8,045 nucleotides of DNA from an uncultured Eubacteriales bacterium (lineage in GTDB: Bacteria; Bacillota; Clostridia; Christensenellales; CAG-917): the NCBI GenBank assembly GCA_900553825.1, contig USEV01000028.1, positions 1 through 8,045 on the forward strand, given 5' to 3'. Below are positions 1 to 6,926 of the stretch, piece after piece (position 1 is the stretch's first letter; the number at the start of each line of letters is the position of its first letter). Both the position numbers and the translations under genes were made by a program. A model generated the notes under the pieces. The model ran no database searches. It was not told where the DNA came from and saw only the letters and a program-made list of their open reading frames with translations.

Positions 1-43
1 TTCCTCTACGTCTCGTGGGCTCGGAGATGTGTATAAGAGACAG
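1..43 (+). other. Synthetic Nextera (Tn5) i7-side adapter, not genomic
   Basis: Bases 10-43 match the Illumina Nextera read-2 transposase adapter, ending in the 19-bp Tn5 mosaic end AGATGTGTATAAGAGACAG at 25-43. Bases 2-9 (TCCTCTAC) match, from memory, the i7 index N712 as it appears in the index primer, and base 1 fits the last base of the preceding P7 sequence. Genomic sequence therefore begins at about base 44. Reading through this adapter in frame gives the well-known artefact peptide MCIRDR. This stretch should be trimmed before any gene calling. Confidence 0.98.
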
Positions 44-45
44 AT

Positions 46-408
46 GTCGAAGCCGGTATGCACGGTTATCAGTATATGACTTGGATGGAATCCAACAGCC
101 TGCTCATCGCGGTCATCGCCGTCATGTCCTTGCGCGAATGGCTTTATATCTTCGGTGCGGTCTCCGTGCTCATGGCGTTCGCAGCCGGTATGTGCCGCGA
201 GATAGTGTCCCGCATCAAGCGTGACATCGCCGACAACGAGGAGAAGGAAGCCCGCGAGAAGGAGGAGGAAGAAGCCCGTCGCCGCGAACAGAGCGCGTTC
301 GGTGACGAAGAGGACGAAGCCTCCGCAAATCCTGCGGACGAGTCCGCGGACTACGAGGGCACACCTCCCGACGCCGGTGAGGAACCCGCGTTCGATGTGG
401 GTGAATGA
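46..408 (+). CDS. C-terminal part of an unrecognised membrane protein with an acidic tail (5' truncated)
   Basis: The frame is open from the adapter junction (46) to TGA at 406-408. The first ATG is at 58, but no ribosome binding site can be judged because adapter lies just upstream, so I treat it as a truncated gene. Numbered from that ATG (116 residues), hydrophobic stretches at about 14-24 and 28-46 look like one long or two short membrane segments. They are followed by Arg/Lys (R47, R52, K54, R55), which by the positive-inside rule puts the C-terminus in the cytoplasm. Residues 51-79 are Glu/Lys/Arg-rich and probably helical or coiled coil. Residues 82-116 are strongly acidic, low in complexity and probably disordered. 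The hydrophobic end could be the last helices of a transporter, but I recognise no family. Codon use resembles the pyr genes. The terminator seven bases after the stop separates it from the pyr operon. Confidence 0.6.
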   Translation, partial: VEAGMHGYQYMTWMESNSLLIAVIAVMSLREWLYIFGAVSVLMAFAAGMCREIVSRIKRDIADNEEKEAREKEEEEARRREQSAFGDEEDEASANPADESADYEGTPPDAGEEPAFDVGE

Positions 409-414
409 AAAATC

Positions 415-444
415 GAGGGCTTGCACCGCAAGCCCTCTTTTTTT
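415..444 (+). terminator. Intrinsic (Rho-independent) terminator after the membrane-protein gene
   Basis: The arms GAGGGCTTGC (415-424) and GCAAGCCCTC (428-437) are perfect inverted complements with a 3-base loop, giving a 10-bp stem. It is followed directly by seven T residues (438-444). It starts six bases after the stop codon at 408. It should end the upstream transcript and insulate the pyr operon from read-through. Confidence 0.95.
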
Positions 445-648
445 GCCCATGAGGGCGGCCTCGGGCTTGTTGAGGTCGGCATATCGAAACCGTGAGTCAT
501 TGCCGAACCGTGCTCTCGGGGATTGTGCGCCGGGGCGAAGCGTAGTCACGCGCGATACGCGATATATGGTGTGCAAGGCGCGCGCCTGCGTGCCCGCAAC
601 GCGTCTATCTATAATCCGAAATAAAGGGAAAATTGTATTGTATTCCGC
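445..648. other. Intergenic region upstream of the pyr promoter
   Basis: No convincing gene is seen. Small structures present are a perfect 7-bp tandem repeat CGCGATA (551-557 and 558-564), a perfect 12-bp palindrome AGGCGCGCGCCT (576-587), and an imperfect 8-bp inverted repeat (474-481 with 501-509, one bulged base, no T-run). A TATAAT occurs at 610-615 but has no reasonable -35 partner. I see no PyrR-type attenuator, T-box, riboswitch or second terminator. The repeat and palindrome lie about 95-130 bp upstream of the predicted transcription start, where a regulator could bind, but there is no direct evidence for one. Confidence 0.6.
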
Positions 649-676
649 TTGATTTTGCGCGCAACTGTGATATAAT
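649..676 (+). promoter_or_regulatory. Sigma-A/sigma-70 type promoter of the pyr operon with extended -10
   Basis: A consensus -10 TATAAT lies at 671-676, preceded by the extended -10 dinucleotide TG at 668-669. A -35-like TTGATT lies at 649-654, leaving a 16-bp spacer. Transcription should start near 682-684, giving a 5' leader of only about 17-19 bases before the GTG start of pyrC at 701. The promoter is downstream of the terminator at 415-444, so it should be the main entry point for the operon. Confidence 0.85.
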
Positions 677-687
677 GGAAAAAATTT

Positions 688-693
688 AGGGAG
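688..693 (+). promoter_or_regulatory. Ribosome binding site of pyrC, fixing the GTG start
   Basis: AGGGAG at 688-693 sits 7 bases before GTG at 701. No in-frame ATG has comparable spacing, and the protein begins at the expected distance before the metal-binding motif, so GTG is the supported start. Confidence 0.8.
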
Positions 694-700
694 CAGGCAA

Positions 701-1948
701 GTGCTGACATTCAAGGACGCCGTTTATTACACGACGCAGGGTCTGAAAAAGGGTACGGTCACCGTGGACAAGGGCAGGGTGACGCTCTCCCCGTCCTCTC
801 CCGCCGACGAAAAGGATTTGAAAGGGCTTGTTGTCCTCCCCGGGCTTGCCGATGTTCATGTACATCTGCGGGAACCGGGTTTTTTTTATAAGGAAAGCAT
901 AGCGACGGGCACGGAAAGCGGCGCAAGAGGCGGTTACACCGCACTCTGCGCGATGCCCAACCTGAACCCCGTCCCCGATTCGGTGGCGCATCTTGCCGTC
1001 GAGGAGGAGATAATCGCCCGCACCGCACGCACAGGCGTGTATCCGTATGCCGCAATCACCGTGGGCGAGAGGGGCGAGGAGCTTTCCGACATAGAAGGGC
1101 TGGCTCCGCGCGTCGTGGGCTTTTCCGACGACGGCAAGGGCGTGAGGGACGAATCGCTCATGCACGAAGCCATGAGGCGCGTCGCCGCCTGCGGGAGCAT
1201 AATTTCCGCACACTGCGAGGTGGAAGAGCTGTTGAACGGCGGCTACATCCACGACGGCGCGTACGCCGCAAGGCACTCCCACAAGGGCATCTGTTCCGCA
1301 AGCGAATGGAAGATGGTGGAAAGGGACATCCGCCTTGCCGAGGAAACGGGGGTGCGTTACCACATATGTCATGTTTCCACGGCGGAGAGCGTCAGTCTGG
1401 TGCGCGCGGCAAAGGCGCGCGGCGTGGATGTCACCTGCGAGACCGCACCCCACTATCTCATGCTGACCGAAGACGACCTGCGCGAAGAGGGCAGGTTCAA
1501 GATGAACCCGCCGCTCCGCACCCGCGCCGACAGAGAGGCGCTCGTGGAGGGGCTCGCCGACGGCACCGTTGACATGGTCGCAACCGACCACGCCCCGCAC
1601 TCCGACGAGGAGAAGAGCAGGGGGCTCGCGGGCAGTCTGATGGGCGTCATAGGTTTGGAATACGCCTTTTCCGTGCTGTACACGGGGCTTGTGCTCACGG
1701 GCAAAATCCCGTTTTGCAGGCTTGTGGAGGCAATGAGCACTGCACCGGCGCGCAGATTCGGGTTGCCTACGGGCGACATCACGGAGGGCTGCGCGGCGAA
1801 TCTCACCGTGGTTGACCTCTCGCGCGAATACACGGTGCGCGGCGCGGATTCCGCCTCCAAGGGCAGCGCGACGCCCTTTGAGGGCATGAAACTGAAATCA
1901 AAAATCATCACGACAATACTAAACGGAGAAACGGTATGGAAAGAGTGA
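701..1948 (+). CDS. pyrC: Dihydroorotase (class I), de novo pyrimidine synthesis
   Basis: A cytosolic zinc amidohydrolase that reversibly cyclises N-carbamoyl-L-aspartate to L-dihydroorotate, the third step of UMP synthesis. The 415-residue product is about the usual class I length (roughly 425). The TIM-barrel metal motifs are intact: H53 and H55 in DVHVHLREPG (51-60), a bridging Asp in FSDDG (141-145, probably D143, as class I uses Asp here rather than carboxylated Lys), H171 in AHCE, H224 in CHVS, and catalytic D296 in ATDHAPH (294-300). The substrate-binding MNPPLR motif is at 268-273. GTG start with a good ribosome binding site. First gene of the operon, directly behind the promoter, and its last 13 bases overlap carA. 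pyrB, its usual partner upstream, is absent. Allantoinase or hydantoinase is unlikely given the motifs and context. Confidence 0.97.
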   Translation: MLTFKDAVYYTTQGLKKGTVTVDKGRVTLSPSSPADEKDLKGLVVLPGLADVHVHLREPGFFYKESIATGTESGARGGYTALCAMPNLNPVPDSVAHLAVEEEIIARTARTGVYPYAAITVGERGEELSDIEGLAPRVVGFSDDGKGVRDESLMHEAMRRVAACGSIISAHCEVEELLNGGYIHDGAYAARHSHKGICSASEWKMVERDIRLAEETGVRYHICHVSTAESVSLVRAAKARGVDVTCETAPHYLMLTEDDLREEGRFKMNPPLRTRADREALVEGLADGTVDMVATDHAPHSDEEKSRGLAGSLMGVIGLEYAFSVLYTGLVLTGKIPFCRLVEAMSTAPARRFGLPTGDITEGCAANLTVVDLSREYTVRGADSASKGSATPFEGMKLKSKIITTILNGETVWKE

Positions 1949-3030
1949 AAAGAAAGCTCGTGCTCGAAAACGGCGACACCTATGTCGGGACGGGGTTCGG
2001 CGCGGATTGCGACGCGATCGGCGAAATCGTGTTCAACACCGCGATGGCGGGCTATCAGGAGATCATCTCCGACCCGAGCTACGCCGACCAGATCATCGTC
2101 ATGTCCTATCCGATCATAGGCAACTACGGCATCACGGATGAGGACTACGAGAGCAAAGGGCTGTTGCTCAAGGCGATGGTGGTGCGCGACTACAACGACG
2201 CGCCCTCCAACTTCCGCTACACCAAGACTTTGTCCGAGCTCCTCGAGGAGGACGGAATCCCGGGCATTCAGGGCATCGACACAAGAAAACTTGTCCGCAC
2301 CATCCGCGACAAGGGCTCGATGGTTGCGTGCCTTGTGGATGACAGCGTGCCGCACGAAGAGGTGATGGCGAGGATAAAGGCATACACCTATCCCACCGAC
2401 CAGGTGAGCCGCGCGGGGTGCAAGAAGAGGTGGTACAGCCGCACGCCCAATCACCGTTACAATGTCGTGGCGGTGGACTGCGGAATCAAGAACCAGATGG
2501 TGCGAAACCTCAACAACAAGGGGTGCAATGTCATCGTCGTGCCCTATACCATAAGCGCGGAGGACCTGCTCGCGCTCAAGCCCGACGGCGTTTTCCTGAG
2601 CAACGGCCCCGGCGACCCCGTCAATGTTCCCGAGGTGGTGGAGCTGGTCAGGGAGCTCAAGGGCAAGGTGCCCATCATGGGCGTCTGCATGGGACATCAG
2701 CTCATCTCGCTGGCATACGGCGCAAAGACCTACAAGCTCAAGTTCGGTCACCGCGGCGGCAATCATCCCATACTGGACAAGACCACGGGCTACATCGAGA
2801 TAACGGCGCAGAACCACAGCTATGCGGTGGACGAAAAGTCGCTCGAGGGCACGGGACTTGTCGTGACGCATGTCAATCTGCTCGACGGCACGGTCGAGGG
2901 CGTGGAGGACAAGAAGAACATGGTGTTCTCGGTGCAGTTTCACCCCGAGAGCGCGCCCGGCCCCTGCGACAGCATAAGGCTGTTCGACAAGTTTATTCTG
3001 AACATCGAGGAGTGGAAGAAAAATGCCTAA
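1936..3030 (+). CDS. carA: Carbamoyl-phosphate synthetase, small (glutaminase) subunit
   Basis: Hydrolyses glutamine and passes ammonia through a tunnel to CarB for carbamoyl-phosphate synthesis. The 364 residues match the Bacillus pyrAA length. The N-terminal CarA-specific domain (about 1-150) carries the typical GEIVFNTAMAGYQEI stretch (29-43) and GIDTRKLVRTIRDKG (113-127). The class I glutamine amidotransferase domain follows (about 176-360), with the oxyanion-region SNGPGDP (222-228), nucleophile C251 in GVCMGHQ, QNHSYAV (292-298), and catalytic H336 and E338 in QFHPESAPGP. The triad is complete, so the glutaminase should be active. The ATG at 1936 has GGAG at 1925-1928, 7 bases upstream. 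It overlaps pyrC by 13 nt and carB by 8 nt, consistent with coupled translation and 1:1 subunit production. Placed within a pyrimidine operon, this is likely the pyrimidine-directed enzyme; whether it also serves arginine synthesis cannot be told. Confidence 0.98.
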   Translation: MERVKRKLVLENGDTYVGTGFGADCDAIGEIVFNTAMAGYQEIISDPSYADQIIVMSYPIIGNYGITDEDYESKGLLLKAMVVRDYNDAPSNFRYTKTLSELLEEDGIPGIQGIDTRKLVRTIRDKGSMVACLVDDSVPHEEVMARIKAYTYPTDQVSRAGCKKRWYSRTPNHRYNVVAVDCGIKNQMVRNLNNKGCNVIVVPYTISAEDLLALKPDGVFLSNGPGDPVNVPEVVELVRELKGKVPIMGVCMGHQLISLAYGAKTYKLKFGHRGGNHPILDKTTGYIEITAQNHSYAVDEKSLEGTGLVVTHVNLLDGTVEGVEDKKNMVFSVQFHPESAPGPCDSIRLFDKFILNIEEWKKNA

Positions 3031-6000
3031 GAGAACGGATATAAAGAAAGTGCTTGTCATAGGCTCGGGACCCATCGTCATCGGGCAGGCAGCGGAGTTC
3101 GACTATGCAGGCACGCAGGCGTGCATAGCGCTCAAGGAAGAGGGCTACGAAGTGGTGCTCGCCAACTCCAACCCCGCCACAATCATGACCGATAAGATGA
3201 TGGCGGACAAGATTTACATGGAGCCTCTGACGCTGGAATATGTGGCGAGGATAATCCGCTACGAGAGGCCGGACGCCATCGTTCCCGCCCTCGGCGGACA
3301 GACGGGACTCAACCTTGCGATGAAGCTCGCGCACAGCGGCGTTTTGGACGAATGCAATGTTAAACTGCTCGGAACATCGCTTGAAAGTATCGAAATGGCG
3401 GAAGACCGCGAAAAATTCAAAGAGATGTGCGAGCGCATCGGCGAGCCCGTCATACCCTCGCAGATCACCTACAGCTTGGAGGAAGCGCGCGAGGCGGCGA
3501 AGATCATCGGCTATCCCGTCGTGTTGCGTCCCGCGTTCACGCTGGGTGGCACGGGCGGCGGTTTTGCCGAAAACGAGGAAGAGCTTTGCGAGATAATGAA
3601 AAACGCTCTCCAGCTTTCCCCCGTGGGTCAGGTGCTCGTCGAAAAGAGCGTCAAGGGCTTCAAGGAAATCGAGTTCGAGGTCATGCGCGACGCGAACGAC
3701 ACCGCCGTTGCGATATGCAGCATGGAGAACCTCGACCCCGTCGGCGTGCACACGGGCGACAGCATAGTCGTCGCACCCGCGCAGACGCTCACCAACAAGG
3801 AAGTGCAGATGCTGAGAAACAGCGCGCTCAAGATAATCCGCGAGCTCAAGATCGAGGGCGGCTGCAATGTGCAGTTCGCGCTCGACCCCCACTCCTTCCG
3901 CTACTATCTCATCGAGGTCAACCCCCGCGTTTCCCGCTCTTCGGCGCTGGCGTCCAAGGCGAGCGGCTATCCCATCGCGAGGGTGACGGCAAAGGTTGCG
4001 CTCGGAATGCGTCTTGACGAAATCAAGCTCGCCAACACGCCCGCCTCGTTCGAGCCCGCGCTCGACTACATCGTCACAAAGATTGCCCGCTTCCCGTTCG
4101 ACAAGTTCGCGACGGCGTCCAACAAGCTGGGCACGCAGATGAAGGCGACGGGCGAGGTCATGAGCATAGGCAGAACCTTTGAGGAAAGCCTCCTGAAAGC
4201 CCTGCGCTCGCTGGAAATCGGCGCAATCCACATCTGGATCCCCAAGTTCGACACCTGGACGCGGCAGGAGCTTTACGACTACATCAAGGACTGCACCGAC
4301 GACAGGCTGTTCGCGATTGCGGAGCTCTTCGAGAGGGGCGGCGACATCGGTCTCATCGCGTCGAGCACGAAGATCGATATGTTCTTCCTCGAAAAGATAC
4401 GCGAGATCGTGGAATTCGAATCCGTGGTCAAGGCAAATCCCTTTGACCTCGGCGTCTTCAAGGAGGCAAAACGCCGCGGCTTCTCGGACAAGTATCTCGC
4501 CAAGGTGTGGAAGTCCACGGAAGAGGAGATATTCCTTAAGCGCCGCGAGCTCGGCATCATGCCCGTGTACAAGATGATCGACACCTGCGCGGGCGAATTC
4601 GAGAGCTATGTGCCTTATTTCTACTCCACCTACGAGGAGGAGCAGGAGAGCGTCGTCAGCGACCGCAAGAAAATCATCGTCCTGGGCTCCGGCCCCATCA
4701 GGATAGGACAGGGCATAGAGTTCGACTACTCCACGGTGCACGCCATCTGGACCATACGCGAGGCGGGCTACGAGGCAATCATCATCAACAACAACCCCGA
4801 GACGGTGTCCACGGACTACACGACTTCCGACAAGCTGTATTTCGAGCCGTTGACGGTTGAGGATGTCATGAATGTCATCGAGCACGAGAAGCCCGAGGGC
4901 GTTGTCGTGTCGCTCGGCGGACAGACGGCAATCAACCTCGCCGACCAGCTCGACGCCCTGGGCGTCAAGATCATCGGCACCGATGTCAAGGCAATACGCA
5001 ACGCCGAGGACAGGGATTGCTTCGAGAAGATTCTCTCCGCCCTCAAGATTCCCCAGCCCAAGGGCGCGGCGGTGTTCACCGTCGAAGAGGGGCTCAAGGT
5101 CGCAAAGAAGATAGGCTATCCCGTGCTCGTCCGCCCCAGCTATGTCCTGGGCGGCAGGCAGATGCAAATTGCCTCCAACCCCGATTCCCTCGGCAAGTAT
5201 CTCCGCTCCGCTTCCGCGCTCAACACCGGTCACGCCATCCTCGTCGACAAATATGTGCTGGGCAAGGAGCTCGAAGTCGACGCCGTCTGCGACGGCAAGG
5301 ATGTGTTCTGCCCGGCAATCATGCAGCACATCGAGCGTACGGGCGTGCACTCCGGCGACAGCATCAGCGTGTATCCCACCTTCAGCGTGGGCGAGGAAGC
5401 CAAGAAAAAGATTCTGGAATACACCGTCAAGCTCGGCCTCGGCATAGGGATTGTCGGTCTTTACAACATCCAGTTCATCGTGGACGCCAACGAGGATGTC
5501 TATGTCATCGAGGTCAACCCGCGCTCATCGCGCACTGTGCCTTTCATCTCCAAGGCGTCGGGCTACTCCCTCGCCGACATCGGCACCAAAGTCATGCTGG
5601 GCATCTCGCTGAAAGAGCAGGGCTTCGACACCGTGTACCCCGAAAAGGAGCCCGACAGGTGGTATGTCAAGGCGCCTGCGTTCTCCTTCTCCAAGATAAA
5701 GGGCATGGAGGTCTACCTCTCGCCCGAGATGAAGTCCACGGGCGAGGCGATAGGCTACGACACCTCCATGAAGCGCGCGCTCTACAAGGCTCTCAAAGCC
5801 TCGGGCATGAGCATGCAGAATTACGGCACGGTGTTCCTCACCATAGCCGACTGCGACAAGGAGGCGTTCCTGCCCATAGCCAAGAGGTTCTACGACCTCG
5901 GCTTCAACATCGAGGCCACAAAGGGCACGGCGGACTTTTTGCACGAGCACGGCATACGCGCCCGCAGCAAACAGAAGATAAGCGACGGCAGCAACGAAAT

Positions 6001-6202
6001 CCTCGACGCGATAAGGAAGGGTCATGTGACCTATGTCATCAACACCCGCGACCTCGACGAGGAGAGCACCAAGCGCGACGGCTACGAAATTCGCCGCGCC
6101 GCCGTCGAGAACAATGTCACGCTGTTCACCTCGCAGGACACCGTCGAAGCGCTCCTCGATGTCCTCGAAGACATGACCTTCCGCGTCAGCACCATCTGCT
6201 AA
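3023..6202 (+). CDS. carB: Carbamoyl-phosphate synthetase, large subunit
   Basis: Makes carbamoyl phosphate from bicarbonate, ammonia delivered by CarA, and two ATP. At 1059 residues it is full length for the family. It is internally duplicated: the carboxyphosphate half (about 1-400) and the carbamoyl-phosphate half (about 550-935) are both ATP-grasp modules with paired motifs, GSGPIVIGQAAEFDYAG (14-30) versus GSGPIRIGQGIEFDYS (555-570), and the metal-binding EVNPRVSRSSALASKASGYP (298-317) versus EVNPRSSRTVPFISKASGYS (830-849). Residues about 401-550 form the oligomerisation domain. Residues about 936-1059 are the MGS-like allosteric domain, with phosphate-pocket candidates T966 and T969 in EATKGTA, K985, and N1007-T1008, so nucleotide or PRPP control is plausible. 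The second-half loop GGRQMQIAS (710-718) differs from the common GGRAMEIV form. ATG at 3023 lies inside the carA end, with AGGAG at 3008-3012. pyrK starts one base after its stop. Confidence 0.98.
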   Translation: MPKRTDIKKVLVIGSGPIVIGQAAEFDYAGTQACIALKEEGYEVVLANSNPATIMTDKMMADKIYMEPLTLEYVARIIRYERPDAIVPALGGQTGLNLAMKLAHSGVLDECNVKLLGTSLESIEMAEDREKFKEMCERIGEPVIPSQITYSLEEAREAAKIIGYPVVLRPAFTLGGTGGGFAENEEELCEIMKNALQLSPVGQVLVEKSVKGFKEIEFEVMRDANDTAVAICSMENLDPVGVHTGDSIVVAPAQTLTNKEVQMLRNSALKIIRELKIEGGCNVQFALDPHSFRYYLIEVNPRVSRSSALASKASGYPIARVTAKVALGMRLDEIKLANTPASFEPALDYIVTKIARFPFDKFATASNKLGTQMKATGEVMSIGRTFEESLLKALRSLEIGAIHIWIPKFDTWTRQELYDYIKDCTDDRLFAIAELFERGGDIGLIASSTKIDMFFLEKIREIVEFESVVKANPFDLGVFKEAKRRGFSDKYLAKVWKSTEEEIFLKRRELGIMPVYKMIDTCAGEFESYVPYFYSTYEEEQESVVSDRKKIIVLGSGPIRIGQGIEFDYSTVHAIWTIREAGYEAIIINNNPETVSTDYTTSDKLYFEPLTVEDVMNVIEHEKPEGVVVSLGGQTAINLADQLDALGVKIIGTDVKAIRNAEDRDCFEKILSALKIPQPKGAAVFTVEEGLKVAKKIGYPVLVRPSYVLGGRQMQIASNPDSLGKYLRSASALNTGHAILVDKYVLGKELEVDAVCDGKDVFCPAIMQHIERTGVHSGDSISVYPTFSVGEEAKKKILEYTVKLGLGIGIVGLYNIQFIVDANEDVYVIEVNPRSSRTVPFISKASGYSLADIGTKVMLGISLKEQGFDTVYPEKEPDRWYVKAPAFSFSKIKGMEVYLSPEMKSTGEAIGYDTSMKRALYKALKASGMSMQNYGTVFLTIADCDKEAFLPIAKRFYDLGFNIEATKGTADFLHEHGIRARSKQKISDGSNEILDAIRKGHVTYVINTRDLDEESTKRDGYEIRRAAVENNVTLFTSQDTVEALLDVLEDMTFRVSTIC

Positions 6203-6203
6203 C

Positions 6204-6926
6204 ATGAAAAAAGAGTTGCTGAAAGTCGTCTCCCATACGCCGCTCAACGCCACCGTCTACGAGCTTGTGCTCGCGGGCGGGAGCGATATGCGCGCGGGAC
6301 AGTTCGTCGAAGTGAAGGCGGAGGGCTTTTACCTGCGCCGTCCCATAAGCGTCGCGGACTGTGACGAGGGCAGGCTCGTCCTGCTCGTCAAGAGAGTGGG
6401 CGAGGGCACGAAAAAGCTCGATGGGCTCCGCGCGGGCGACGAAGTCGATGTGCTCACCTGCCTCGGGAACGGCTTTGACGCAACAGCGCAAAAGCCCCTG
6501 CTCATCGGCGGCGGGATAGGGTGCGCTCCTCTTTATAAGCTCGCCCGCGAGTTTGCCCGAAAGGGCGTGCGCCCGTTGATTGCGCTGGGTTTTGCGGGAG
6601 CGGAGGAAATCTATTACGAAAACGAATTCAAAAAATTCGGCGATGTGATTTTGTCCACCGACGACGGCAGCCGCGGTTTCCACGGCAACGCCGTGCAGGC
6701 GGTGAAGGCGTCGGGGGCGGAGTTCGACCGCTTCTACGCCTGCGGCCCCATGCCCATGCTGAGGGCGGTTTCGGCGGCGTTCCCCTCGGGGCAGGTCAGC
6801 CTGGAAGCGCGCATGGGTTGCGGCTTCGGGGTGTGCATGGGTTGCAGCATAGTGACCACGCGCGGTTACGCACGCGTGTGCAAGGAAGGCCCCGTTTTCG
6901 AGGCGTCGGAGGTTGTGTGGCAATGA
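6204..6926 (+). CDS. pyrK: Dihydroorotate dehydrogenase B, FAD/iron-sulfur electron-transfer subunit
   Basis: Accepts electrons from the FMN of PyrD and passes them through a [2Fe-2S] cluster and FAD to NAD+, within a PyrD2-PyrK2 complex. The 240 residues are slightly short of Bacillus PyrK (about 256). The order is that of the ferredoxin-reductase superfamily: an FAD-binding barrel with RRPISV (45-50), a nucleotide-binding domain with GGGIGCAPL (102-110) and ACGPMPML (179-186), and a C-terminal cluster domain with four cysteines C206, C211, C214 and C226 (CX4CX2CX11C), in the context EARMGCGFGVCMGC. All cluster ligands are present. The ATG at 6204 is one base after the carB stop and no Shine-Dalgarno sequence is visible upstream, so translation probably depends on reinitiation by ribosomes leaving carB. 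The stop overlaps the pyrD start as ATGA. Confidence 0.96.
   Translation: MKKELLKVVSHTPLNATVYELVLAGGSDMRAGQFVEVKAEGFYLRRPISVADCDEGRLVLLVKRVGEGTKKLDGLRAGDEVDVLTCLGNGFDATAQKPLLIGGGIGCAPLYKLAREFARKGVRPLIALGFAGAEEIYYENEFKKFGDVILSTDDGSRGFHGNAVQAVKASGAEFDRFYACGPMPMLRAVSAAFPSGQVSLEARMGCGFGVCMGCSIVTTRGYARVCKEGPVFEASEVVWQ
6908..6912 (+). promoter_or_regulatory. Ribosome binding site of pyrD, fixing its start
   Basis: GGAGG lies inside the end of pyrK, 10 bases before ATG at 6923. It supports that start over an in-frame ATG at 6818, which would add 35 residues unlike any PyrD and lies wholly within pyrK. Confidence 0.75.

Noticed and set aside
15..224. Plus-strand frame of 69 codons starting in the adapter
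   Set aside because: Its N-terminus (MGSEMCIRDR) is adapter-encoded, and the rest is an out-of-frame reading of the membrane-protein gene.
474..509. Imperfect hairpin in the intergenic region as a possible attenuator
   Set aside because: Only 8 bp with a bulge and a 19-base loop, no T-run, and upstream of the predicted transcription start.
610..615. A second TATAAT as an alternative -10 box
   Set aside because: No plausible -35 at 15-19 bp upstream and no extended -10, whereas the promoter at 649-676 has all three elements.
221..652. Plus-strand frame of 143 codons crossing the terminator and intergenic region
   Set aside because: It lies out of frame over the membrane-protein gene, runs through the intrinsic terminator, is rich in Arg, Pro and Ser as frame shadows are, and has no ribosome binding site.
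686..1600. Antisense frame (304 codons) opposite pyrC
   Set aside because: Shadow frame. It would also run through the pyrC ribosome binding site region.
1453..3081. Long antisense frame (542 codons) opposite pyrC and carA
   Set aside because: Shadow of the codon bias of the real genes, with low-complexity His/Val/Ala/Leu composition and no ribosome binding site.
2993..5350. Very long antisense frame (785 codons) opposite carB
   Set aside because: It mirrors a GC-rich coding frame with strong codon bias, which removes stops on the opposite strand. No recognisable domain or start signal is seen, and carB explains the DNA fully.
5017..6207. Plus-strand frame of 396 codons inside carB
   Set aside because: Overlapping wrong-frame reading with Arg/Gln/His-rich composition, while the carB frame is a complete canonical protein.
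6818..6922. Upstream in-frame start for pyrD, adding 35 residues
   Set aside because: The extension lies within pyrK, has no family similarity and is Arg-rich. The ATG at 6923 has GGAGG and gives the normal class 1B N-terminus.
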